Position numbers and translations under genes: made by a program. The notes under the pieces are model-generated. The model was not told the DNA's origin and did no database searches. It saw only the letters and a list, made by a program, of their open reading frames with translations. Shown here piece by piece: positions 1 to 5,517 of a stretch of 5,604 nucleotides of DNA; within the stretch, counting starts at the first letter, position 1, and each line of letters opens with the position of its first letter. The stretch lies in the NCBI GenBank assembly GCA_002710265.1, contig PAJW01000019.1, forward strand, positions 4,649-10,252. Reading direction: 5' to 3'. Source of the DNA: Gammaproteobacteria bacterium. Its GTDB lineage: Bacteria > Pseudomonadota > Gammaproteobacteria > Magnimaribacterales > D2472.

Positions 1-219
1 ACCTTAAATGATTATCAGCAGTCTAGAAAACTTATTGAGAATCTTGTTGGGACTAGTGATATAAGCATAAATAATTTTGATGTTGATAATATTACCTATA
101 AATTAAAAATATTCGGCGATTACAGAACCATTGAAAAGCAATTATCAGATAGTAGCTTTTTTGATATTTTAAATAGCTCTTTTAATGAGAGCTATTTGCA
201 TTTAGCATACAAGAAATGA
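1..219 (+). CDS. DUF2066-family protein, C-terminal 72 residues (5' end outside window)
   Basis: An open frame runs from base 1 to a TGA at 217-219 and gives 72 residues ending in LHLAYKK. The start lies outside the window. The visible part alternates short beta-like stretches (ISINNFDVD, ITYKLKIFGDY) with a helix (RTIEKQLSDSSFFDIL), and has no membrane segment. Its pattern, with a late YKLKIFGD strand and a final hydrophobic L-x-Y strand, resembles the end of DUF2066 proteins. The family has no settled function. The stronger support is context: in many gammaproteobacteria, as I recall, a DUF2066 gene sits directly upstream of hda, often after purM. Its TGA overlaps the ATG of the next gene (ATGA, 4 bases), so the two are probably translationally coupled. 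The open frame is certain; the family name is moderately sure. Confidence 0.62.
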   Translation, partial: TLNDYQQSRKLIENLVGTSDISINNFDVDNITYKLKIFGDYRTIEKQLSDSSFFDILNSSFNESYLHLAYKK

Positions 220-767
220 CCAAATATTTTATTTTTATTCCAAATTTGCTATCAATTATAAGGATTGCTTTAGTTTATCCAATTCTAAACAATATATATT
301 TAGGAAATTTTAAAATAAGCATAATATTTTTCTTGGTCGCATCATTAACAGATGCTCTTGATGGATTTCTAGCAAGAAAGATGAACTGGCAAACTGAACT
401 TGGCCAGATTTTAGACCCTGTAGCAGACAAACTCTTATTATCAGGAACAATTTTCATTCTATGGTTAAATAATTTTATTCCTTTCTATATTTTTGTAATA
501 TTTATTAGCAGGGATGTAGCCATCTTAACCGGCGCAGCTATTCAAATGTCGATAATTGAATCTGATACTCCTGCACCAAATCTTTTAGGAAAAATCACAA
601 CCAGTCTTCAAATTGTTTACATTTCGCTAATATTTTTAAATGAAATTTTTGGACTACACATTACATTTAATTTTTTAGATATCTTAATAATATTTATTAC
701 ATTATTAAGTTTATGCGTATATGCATTTAATTGGTTTAAAGACTTACGCAAGTATCATAATGAATAA
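216..767 (+). CDS. CDP-alcohol phosphatidyltransferase (PgsA/cardiolipin synthase-like)
   Basis: This 183-residue integral membrane enzyme of phospholipid synthesis transfers a phosphatidyl group from CDP-diacylglycerol to an alcohol acceptor and releases CMP. The complete family signature is present: D46-x2-D49-G50-x2-A53-R54-x8-G63-x3-D67-x3-D71, whose aspartates bind the metal ions and the CDP moiety. The N-terminal IPNLLSIIRI stretch is typical of PgsA and cardiolipin synthases. About six hydrophobic segments are visible, near residues 9-25, 33-47, 73-88, 90-110, 130-146 and 152-172. The acceptor could be glycerol-3-phosphate (PgsA) or phosphatidylglycerol (CRLS1-type cardiolipin synthase). 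The SRDV motif at 98-101, where E. coli PgsA has AREI, leans toward the second, but this is inference. The start overlaps the upstream stop by four bases and the end overlaps hda by eight, so it is the middle gene of an operon. The family is sure; the substrate is not. Confidence 0.9.
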   Translation: MTKYFIFIPNLLSIIRIALVYPILNNIYLGNFKISIIFFLVASLTDALDGFLARKMNWQTELGQILDPVADKLLLSGTIFILWLNNFIPFYIFVIFISRDVAILTGAAIQMSIIESDTPAPNLLGKITTSLQIVYISLIFLNEIFGLHITFNFLDILIIFITLLSLCVYAFNWFKDLRKYHNE

Positions 768-1437
768 ACCTAAGCAGCTAACTTTTCCATGGAGCAAACC
801 AAATAAATCAAATTTTAATGAATATTATTTTGGTAAATCTAATCAAGAGCTTAAGACTAAAATATTGGAACATGAAGATATAGTTATATATGGCATAAAA
901 AAAACGGGAAAAACTTATCTCTTGCAATCGTTATGTAATTATTATGCAGAAAAGAATAAAACTAGTTTATTTATTCCATTAGCAGAAGTTAGCTCTTTAG
1001 ATACATCTATTTTTGATTCAATTGAAAATATGGATATTATTTGCATTGATGATATAGATTCAATTAAAGGAAGAAATGAATGGGAAATTGCTCTGTTCAA
1101 CCTCATAAATAATTCTTTATTGTCTGGATGCAGGTTAGTTTTTAGCTCATCAGCGAATCCAACCTCTATAAATTTTTCTCTTAGTGATTTAGATTCAAGG
1201 GTAAGAAAAATTAATGGGACAGAAGTCCATCCAATATCTGATGCAAAGTTGCAAGATGCAATAAAAGAAATATCGCAATTAAGGTCTATCAGATTGGGCG
1301 AAAAAGAACTTAATTATTTAATAACATACACTGAAAGAAGCATACACAGCTTGATAGACATACTTAATAAGTTAGATGATTTATCAATAGAGCAAAAAAG
1401 AAAGATTACTATACCGTTAATTAAAGAAGTTATTTAG
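760..1437 (+). CDS. hda: DnaA regulatory inactivator Hda
   Basis: Hda is a cytoplasmic AAA+ protein that, bound to the DNA-loaded beta clamp, stimulates ATP hydrolysis by DnaA after initiation (RIDA) and so prevents re-initiation. From the ATG at 760 it has 225 residues, close to the usual length of about 230-250. The clamp-binding motif QLTFP lies at residues 6-10, where E. coli has QLSLP. The P-loop is G45-IKKT-G50-K51-T52, Walker B is ICIDD at 94-98, the arginine finger is probably R147 in DLDSRVRK, and the sensor 2 arginine is R193. The ending KITIPLIKEVI matches E. coli KLTIPFVKEIL. An in-frame ATG at 721 would add 13 residues buried in the upstream gene. I prefer 760 because it puts the clamp motif at the extreme N-terminus, as in known Hda. 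There is no clear Shine-Dalgarno sequence, so the 8-base overlap with the upstream stop suggests coupled translation. Confidence 0.93.
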   Translation: MNKPKQLTFPWSKPNKSNFNEYYFGKSNQELKTKILEHEDIVIYGIKKTGKTYLLQSLCNYYAEKNKTSLFIPLAEVSSLDTSIFDSIENMDIICIDDIDSIKGRNEWEIALFNLINNSLLSGCRLVFSSSANPTSINFSLSDLDSRVRKINGTEVHPISDAKLQDAIKEISQLRSIRLGEKELNYLITYTERSIHSLIDILNKLDDLSIEQKRKITIPLIKEVI

Positions 1438-3268
1438 CTTCAAAGTATTCGCATTCAAAACAATATGAAATTAAATTAATTTCTTTATCTTTATCGATAA
1501 ATTTGTAATCATAATTAAGATAATCTATAACTGCTCTTGTATTTTTTCCCAATTCAAATTTAATATTTAGGTTTTCTATAAGCTCTGAGAGAAAGGCTTC
1601 AAAAGGATCTACTTCTTTATAGTATTGAATAACTCTGTAATCTTCGATGCTAGCAAGTTCTGAGGCAGCCACCAATGCATCATCAATGTCTCCAATTTTA
1701 TCTACAAGACCAAGTTGTAGTGCTTTTTCGCCAGACCAAATCCTACCTTTAGCAACTGCATGCACTTCTTCATATCTCATATCTCTATTCATGGAAACTT
1801 TATCTACAAAATTGTCATAAGTACTATCAACTGATGCTTGAATTGCATTTTTAACGTTTTCAGGCATAGGCGATCTTGGGTCCCACTCACCAGCTTTTGT
1901 GGAACTAGTTCCATCAACCTGAATTCCAACCCAATCATATAAATTTTCAAAAGTAGGTATGGTTGCATAAACACCTATTGATCCTGTTAATGTTTCATTT
2001 TTAGCCCAAATCTCATCAGAAAGAGTTGTAACCCAGACTCCACCAGATGCTGCTATGTCTCCCATGGAGCTTACTATAGGTCTGCCTGTATCTTTAAATT
2101 CTTGCAGAGCATTGGTGATTAGCTCGCTAGCATATACTCCTCCTCCAGGACTATTAACTCTTAGAACGAGTGCTTTTACATCGTCATCTTTTATTGCTTT
2201 TCTAATATTTTTAACAATTGTATCTGAGCCTGCAACTCCAAATGATGCCTCACCTGTAGTAATTGCACCCTCAACATTTACAATAGCTATTTTATTTTCA
2301 GATTTATTTTCTTCCTTTTCAAATTTTGATAAATATTCATATATAGAAATGGAATCTGGCAGTTTGTTTTTGTCATTGTCTTTATTTGGATACTGTTCAA
2401 AAAACCAATGTCGGAGTTCTTCAACAGTAAAAACCATATCAACAAGACCTGTATTCAATGCGATTTGAGATGATTCAGGTTCAGAAAGAGATAAATCTAA
2501 AAATGTATCACCATACTTCTGAATAGTACCCTCAGGAAGTTCTCTAGCTGTTTCCATATAATTAGTCATCTTTTGCCAAAGTGGTATTGCAAAGTCATTC
2601 CAAGATGTTTTGTCTTCTTCAGACATATTGTTTCTAGTAAATGGCTCAGGTCCTGTTTTCCATTCACCAGAAATAAAAACGTGTTGATTAAGTTTTATAT
2701 TTTCGTATAAATCTTTGACGTATTCTCTTTTTCTTGAAAATCCAAAGGAGCCAACTGTACCGTATTTGTTAAGAATAATTTCATTTGCCTGTGAGCTTAT
2801 TAAATAGGAATTATTTCCAAATATTTCTCCATATGCAATTACTCTTTTGCCGTTATCTTTGAGATTTTTAACAGCATTAGCTATATCAAATGCAGATGCA
2901 TAGTACATTCCTAACTCAGATACATTTATATAGACTGCCGCTAATGAGTCATCATTTGCTGCTTTAGTAAGAACTTCAATAAGATCATTTAATTCATGCT
3001 GTTTGATATCAGTCGAACCTAAAATTAGAGAGTCTAGGGAAGTAGATGAGCTTGTAGAACTGTCTACAACAACACCAATAGGTTTAAACCATAATATTTT
3101 TCCATTAGTATCAATTTCTTCTTCAGGAGTAAACATTGCTCCAACACCGCCTAAAATTGAAAAAGTAATAACTACTAAAACAATAGCAGTAAATGCGTTC
3201 ACTATTATTTTTCTAGTAATTGTTAAGAATTTATCCGCTTTTGACCAAATTGATTTTGCTTTACTCAT
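1430..3268 (-). CDS. sppA: Signal peptide peptidase SppA, 67K type
   Basis: This inner-membrane serine protease degrades signal peptides left in the membrane after secretion. At 612 residues it is full length (E. coli SppA is 618) and has the duplicated 67K architecture. One signal anchor lies at about residues 20-46, followed by an N-terminal S49-like domain (about 55-290) and a C-terminal S49 domain (about 325-545), both expected in the periplasm. The Ser/Lys dyad is split between the domains: K204 in SGEWKTGPEPF aligns with E. coli K209, and S408 in DIAASGGVW aligns with S409. The supporting motifs RVNSPGGG (370-377) and TLTGSIGVY (426-434) are present. The tail contains C603-F-E-C606. A Shine-Dalgarno GGAG lies seven bases before the ATG. 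It is 58 bases downstream of the DUF2069 gene on the same strand and overlaps the end of hda by eight bases, tail to tail. It appears intact and active. Confidence 0.95.
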   Translation of the reverse strand: MSKAKSIWSKADKFLTITRKIIVNAFTAIVLVVITFSILGGVGAMFTPEEEIDTNGKILWFKPIGVVVDSSTSSSTSLDSLILGSTDIKQHELNDLIEVLTKAANDDSLAAVYINVSELGMYYASAFDIANAVKNLKDNGKRVIAYGEIFGNNSYLISSQANEIILNKYGTVGSFGFSRKREYVKDLYENIKLNQHVFISGEWKTGPEPFTRNNMSEEDKTSWNDFAIPLWQKMTNYMETARELPEGTIQKYGDTFLDLSLSEPESSQIALNTGLVDMVFTVEELRHWFFEQYPNKDNDKNKLPDSISIYEYLSKFEKEENKSENKIAIVNVEGAITTGEASFGVAGSDTIVKNIRKAIKDDDVKALVLRVNSPGGGVYASELITNALQEFKDTGRPIVSSMGDIAASGGVWVTTLSDEIWAKNETLTGSIGVYATIPTFENLYDWVGIQVDGTSSTKAGEWDPRSPMPENVKNAIQASVDSTYDNFVDKVSMNRDMRYEEVHAVAKGRIWSGEKALQLGLVDKIGDIDDALVAASELASIEDYRVIQYYKEVDPFEAFLSELIENLNIKFELGKNTRAVIDYLNYDYKFIDKDKEINLISYCFECEYFEAK

Positions 3269-3275
3269 TTATTTT

Positions 3276-3279
3276 CTCC
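3276..3279 (-). promoter_or_regulatory. Ribosome binding site of sppA
   Basis: The minus strand reads GGAG here, seven bases before the sppA ATG (3266-3268). It is among the clearest Shine-Dalgarno sequences in a window where most starts lack one, and it fixes the sppA start. Confidence 0.7.
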
Positions 3280-3291
3280 AAGAGGATGATG

Positions 3292-3320
3292 ATAATATTC
3301 TATTAAGCAGACTAAGTAAA
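3292..3320 (-). promoter_or_regulatory. Candidate sigma-70 promoter for sppA
   Basis: On the minus strand a TTTACT hexamer (3315-3320) is followed by 17 bases and TATTAT (3292-3297). These match TTGACA in four and TATAAT in five of six positions. Transcription would begin near 3285, leaving about 17 untranslated bases that include the GGAG at 3276-3279. This is the only real spacer in the minus-strand gene run (3269-3326), and it suggests that sppA can be transcribed separately from wrbA. AT-rich DNA gives such matches easily, so confidence is limited. Confidence 0.45.
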
Positions 3321-3326
3321 ATGATT

Positions 3327-3659
3327 TTAGTTCATTCTATTTATGATTTTCGGACCAAACATCATTTGAACAAACAGAAGACAAATCACTATTAATTCTG
3401 CAATATCTAACCAAAATGCAGATGTCCCAAATACTCTTATTGATGATGATAAGAAATATATTAGTAATACAAAACAGAACCATTGATATGATCTTATGAT
3501 TAGCTTATTAATAAACACATAGAAAGCAAGCAAAGGAAATGACCATGCTAAAAATAAAATAATATCAATCCTTCCAAGAAAAACGTTTGTAATTTTTAAA
3601 AGAAATAAAGTTAAAAATATAAAATTCGTAATATGCTTATATTTTTTAATACTAAGCAT
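3327..3659 (-). CDS. DUF2069-family small integral membrane protein
   Basis: A very hydrophobic 110-residue protein with four likely transmembrane helices, near residues 10-28, 31-51, 57-75 and 82-102, and short basic ends. The layout, with a third helix written SYQWFCFVLLIYFL and a last helix AELIVICLLFVQMM, agrees with DUF2069 (small gammaproteobacterial membrane proteins, function unknown). Identification rests on this pattern and on the place directly after wrbA, where I recall DUF2069 genes in other gammaproteobacteria. The frame is open from a TTG at 3671. I chose the ATG at 3659 because TTG is a poor start and the ATG leaves an 8-base overlap with the wrbA stop, like the other junctions here. 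Neither start has a visible Shine-Dalgarno sequence, so translation is probably coupled to wrbA. A link to quinone or redox chemistry in the membrane is only suggested by that coupling. Confidence 0.72.
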   Translation of the reverse strand: MLSIKKYKHITNFIFLTLFLLKITNVFLGRIDIILFLAWSFPLLAFYVFINKLIIRSYQWFCFVLLIYFLSSSIRVFGTSAFWLDIAELIVICLLFVQMMFGPKIINRMN

Positions 3660-4248
3660 TAATTTTGGCAATTAAATTTGCTAGTCTTTTCCCAGAATTT
3701 TTTGCTATTTCATATTCATCATTAGTAAGGTCAGCAGATGAATTAAATCCTTCAACATGAGATGAGCCATACGGAGTTCCACCAGACTTTGTTTTATTTA
3801 ATTCTGAGAACGAATAGGGGGTTCCGCAAACAATCATTCCATGGTGAAGCATATAAGTAAGTATATTAAATAATGTAATTTCTTGGCCTCCATGCATAGA
3901 TCCCGTTGATGTAAAAGCAATTCCTGGTTTATCTTCCAATGCGTTAGTAGCCCAAAGGTCACCTGTTGAATCTAAGAAATACTTCAAAGGAGCCGCCATC
4001 GATCCAAACCTTGTAGGAGATCCTATTGCAATGCCTCCGCAATTAATTAAATCGTCTTTTGTGCAATATATTTCACCCTCATTAGGAATTATAGATTCAG
4101 TTTTTTCTGAATTTGAAGAAACTTTTGGAACAGTTCTTATTTTTACAACTATTCCTGTTTCTTCGGCGCCATCAGCTATAGCATGAGCTAGATTCTTTAC
4201 AGAACCAGATGCAGAATAGAATAAAACTAATAAAAAATTGTTTTCCAT
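3652..4248 (-). CDS. wrbA: NAD(P)H:quinone oxidoreductase, WrbA-type flavodoxin-like protein
   Basis: WrbA is a cytoplasmic FMN enzyme that reduces quinones by two electrons using NAD(P)H, avoiding semiquinone radicals. From the ATG at 4248 it has 198 residues, the length of E. coli WrbA. FMN-binding elements appear in order: phosphate loop YSASGSVKNL (11-20), SPTRFGSMAAPLKYFLD (77-93), the STGSMHGGQE loop (114-123) and LHHGMIV (134-140), followed by GGTPYGSSHV (156-165). All align readily with E. coli WrbA. The same frame is open upstream to an ATG at 4305, but those 19 extra residues fall inside the divergent thioredoxin gene and lack family similarity, so I start at 4248. There is no clear Shine-Dalgarno sequence. 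It heads a minus-strand pair with the DUF2069 gene (8-base overlap). A 15-base palindrome ends two bases before its start codon, which may be a control site. Confidence 0.93.
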   Translation of the reverse strand: MENNFLLVLFYSASGSVKNLAHAIADGAEETGIVVKIRTVPKVSSNSEKTESIIPNEGEIYCTKDDLINCGGIAIGSPTRFGSMAAPLKYFLDSTGDLWATNALEDKPGIAFTSTGSMHGGQEITLFNILTYMLHHGMIVCGTPYSFSELNKTKSGGTPYGSSHVEGFNSSADLTNDEYEIAKNSGKRLANLIAKINA

Positions 4249-4249
4249 G

Positions 4250-4277
4250 TTTACTTTTAAAGTAATATTTATATTAT
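4250..4277 (+). promoter_or_regulatory. Candidate promoter for the thioredoxin-like lipoprotein gene
   Basis: TTTACT (4250-4255), 16 bases, then TATTAT (4272-4277) give four and five matches to the sigma-70 boxes. Transcription would start around 4283-4285, at or just before the preferred ATG at 4285, so the message would be nearly leaderless. That fits the absence of a Shine-Dalgarno sequence. The -35 box overlaps the palindrome at 4251-4265. On the other strand TTTATT (4291-4296), 17 bases, TATAAA (4268-4273) is a weaker candidate for wrbA. Both are pattern matches only. Confidence 0.35.
4251..4265. repeat. Perfect 15-base palindrome, candidate operator between divergent genes
   Basis: TTACTTT (4251-4257) and AAAGTAA (4259-4265) are exact inverted copies around a single T. 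The site fills nearly half of the 36-base spacer between wrbA and the thioredoxin-like gene, two bases upstream of the wrbA ATG, and overlaps the candidate -35 box of the other gene. A dimeric repressor here could affect both genes. No regulator is encoded in the window, and palindromes of this size also arise by chance in such AT-rich DNA. Confidence 0.4.
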
Positions 4278-4284
4278 GTACGCG

Positions 4285-4737
4285 ATGAAAAATAAAATTA
4301 TACAACTTTTATGTTTGCTAATTCTCATTAGTTGTCAAAAAAATGATATTGATGTGTTTAATGGCCCTAATACAAGCATTGATAAGCTTAACGGTAATTG
4401 GGTGGTCATAAACTATTGGGCAGATTGGTGCGCTCCTTGTATAAAAGAAATACCTGAGCTTAATGAATTTGCAAATGAAAATGATGATGTAATTGTTTAT
4501 ACATTTAACTTTGACCAGTTAGAGGTTGATGATTTAAAACCAATTGCAAAGAAATTCAATATAGAAGTGCCTTCATTGATTTCTCATCCAAGAGACATAT
4601 GGGGAATATCAACACCACCGGCTGTTCCTGCAACTTTTTTTATAAATCCAGAGGGTGATATATCATTATCACTTTTTAGGCCTCAGACAAAAGACGAGCT
4701 TAATAATATTTTTATTGAATTAAAGAAGAGTTTTTAG
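4285..4737 (+). CDS. TlpA/ResA-like thioredoxin-fold lipoprotein
   Basis: A 150-residue periplasmic thiol-disulfide oxidoreductase. It begins with a lipoprotein signal peptide: MKNK, a hydrophobic core (IIQLLCLLILIS) and a lipobox LISC whose C17 would be lipidated. The thioredoxin domain covers about residues 28-148, with INYWADWCAPC (42-52) carrying the redox pair C49/C52, the following E-x-P-E-L typical of TlpA-like proteins, and the cis-proline P115 in VPATFF. An ATG at 4276 would add MYA in front; I prefer 4285 because it gives a normal lipoprotein N-terminus. Position +2 after the cysteine is Gln, not Asp, so by the Lol rule it would go to the outer membrane. It is divergent from wrbA and overlaps the M23 gene tail to tail by 18 bases. 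The partner is unknown: general disulfide reduction or cytochrome c maturation are possible, but no ccm gene is present. Confidence 0.88.
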   Translation: MKNKIIQLLCLLILISCQKNDIDVFNGPNTSIDKLNGNWVVINYWADWCAPCIKEIPELNEFANENDDVIVYTFNFDQLEVDDLKPIAKKFNIEVPSLISHPRDIWGISTPPAVPATFFINPEGDISLSLFRPQTKDELNNIFIELKKSF

Positions 4738-5517
4738 GTAATCATCTCCTAACAAAGATTCTGGATTAATTCTCACTTCTTCATAATAAACCGTCCAATG
4801 AAGATGTGGCCCAGTAACTCTTCCTGTTGAACCAACTTCTCCAATTTTTTGACCTTTATCCAATATATCACCCTTACTAACAGAAACTGACGATAGATGG
4901 CTGTAGGAGCTTAATAATCCATACCCATGATCAATAAGAACAAAATTACCTGAGTAAAAAAAATTTCCTATTAATATTATCTTGCCATTGTCTGGTGCAA
5001 ATATCGCCGTTCCTTCAGGAGCTGCTATATCCAATGCTAAATGAGGCGAGCGTGGAGAGTCATTAATGAATCTTTTCTTTCCATACCTACTTGAGATTAT
5101 TCCTTCTACAGGACGCATAAAGTTAAACTTGGGTGTAATATCCTTCGAATAAGACTGAAGAGCTTTCTTGATAATTGCAGATTCTCTTATGGTTCTCTTT
5201 CTGTCTTCATCGCTTAAGTTCACAAGTTTATTATTTGTTATAGTAATTCGCGATTCCCCAAAATCTTTTTTTTGAATAAATATTTTTGATTTATTGAATT
5301 CAATATATTCACCCTGTTTTGAATACGAGAGGGGGATTAACTTATAGTAATCATTATTTATTTTTACAAGCCCGGATGATTCATTAAACTCGTCAAAATT
5401 TACTTTTACAGGAAATAGCTCTCCGGGTTGCCCAATATCTTCAGATAAAAGATTAAAACTTATAAAAAATAATATGCCGTAATTGAAAAAATAATTATTC
5501 ACTTTTGTTTTTAACAT
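4720..5517 (-). CDS. M23-family zinc metallopeptidase (LytM-type), secreted
   Basis: A 265-residue predicted periplasmic endopeptidase, probably cleaving peptide cross-bridges in peptidoglycan. A signal peptide with the core YGILFFISFNLL (13-24) comes first, with cleavage likely near residue 25. A beta-rich region (about 30-100) follows, resembling the N-terminal domain of peptidases such as the Pseudomonas homologues, then a helical linker (about 102-125) and the M23 domain (about 135-255). All expected active-site residues are present: zinc ligands H159 and D163 in SPHLALD, H207 in SYSHLS, and H238 and H240 in GPHLHW. It should therefore be catalytically active, unlike EnvC or NlpD activators, which lack some of these residues. 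The ATG at 5517 lies 23 bases inside the xseA end and has a GGA-containing Shine-Dalgarno sequence about five bases upstream, so it is probably cotranscribed with xseA. Confidence 0.92.
   Translation of the reverse strand: MLKTKVNNYFFNYGILFFISFNLLSEDIGQPGELFPVKVNFDEFNESSGLVKINNDYYKLIPLSYSKQGEYIEFNKSKIFIQKKDFGESRITITNNKLVNLSDEDRKRTIRESAIIKKALQSYSKDITPKFNFMRPVEGIISSRYGKKRFINDSPRSPHLALDIAAPEGTAIFAPDNGKIILIGNFFYSGNFVLIDHGYGLLSSYSHLSSVSVSKGDILDKGQKIGEVGSTGRVTGPHLHWTVYYEEVRINPESLLGDDYLKTLL

Noticed and set aside
275..457. Open frame of 60 codons on the - strand
   Set aside because: It is antisense to the motif-bearing part of the phosphatidyltransferase gene and has no recognisable features.
721..759. 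N-terminal extension of hda to the ATG at 721
   Set aside because: It would place the clamp-binding QLTFP motif about 13 residues further from the N-terminus and deepen the overlap with the upstream gene to 47 bases.
1467..1483. Inverted repeat GAAATTA-AAT-TAATTTC followed by a T-rich stretch, possible terminator for hda
   Set aside because: The stem has only one G-C pair, the T-run is broken, and the site lies inside the sppA coding region. This is expected by chance in AT-rich DNA.
2055..2468. Open frame of 137 codons on the + strand
   Set aside because: It lies wholly antisense to the conserved catalytic C-terminal part of sppA, has no recognisable domain, and its serine-rich composition is what the complement of that gene would give.
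3003..3395. Open frame of 130 codons on the + strand across the sppA start
   Set aside because: It is antisense to sppA, its promoter and the DUF2069 end. It shows no family similarity or ribosome binding site, and both minus-strand genes are well supported.
4249..4305. N-terminal extension of wrbA to the ATG at 4305
   Set aside because: The added 19 residues lack similarity to WrbA, would run into the start of the divergent thioredoxin gene, and would exceed the standard 198-residue length.
5292..5305. 14-base perfect palindrome TATTGAATTCAATA
   Set aside because: It sits in the middle of the M23 peptidase coding region with no gene start nearby. It is useful mainly as a warning that such palindromes occur by chance here.
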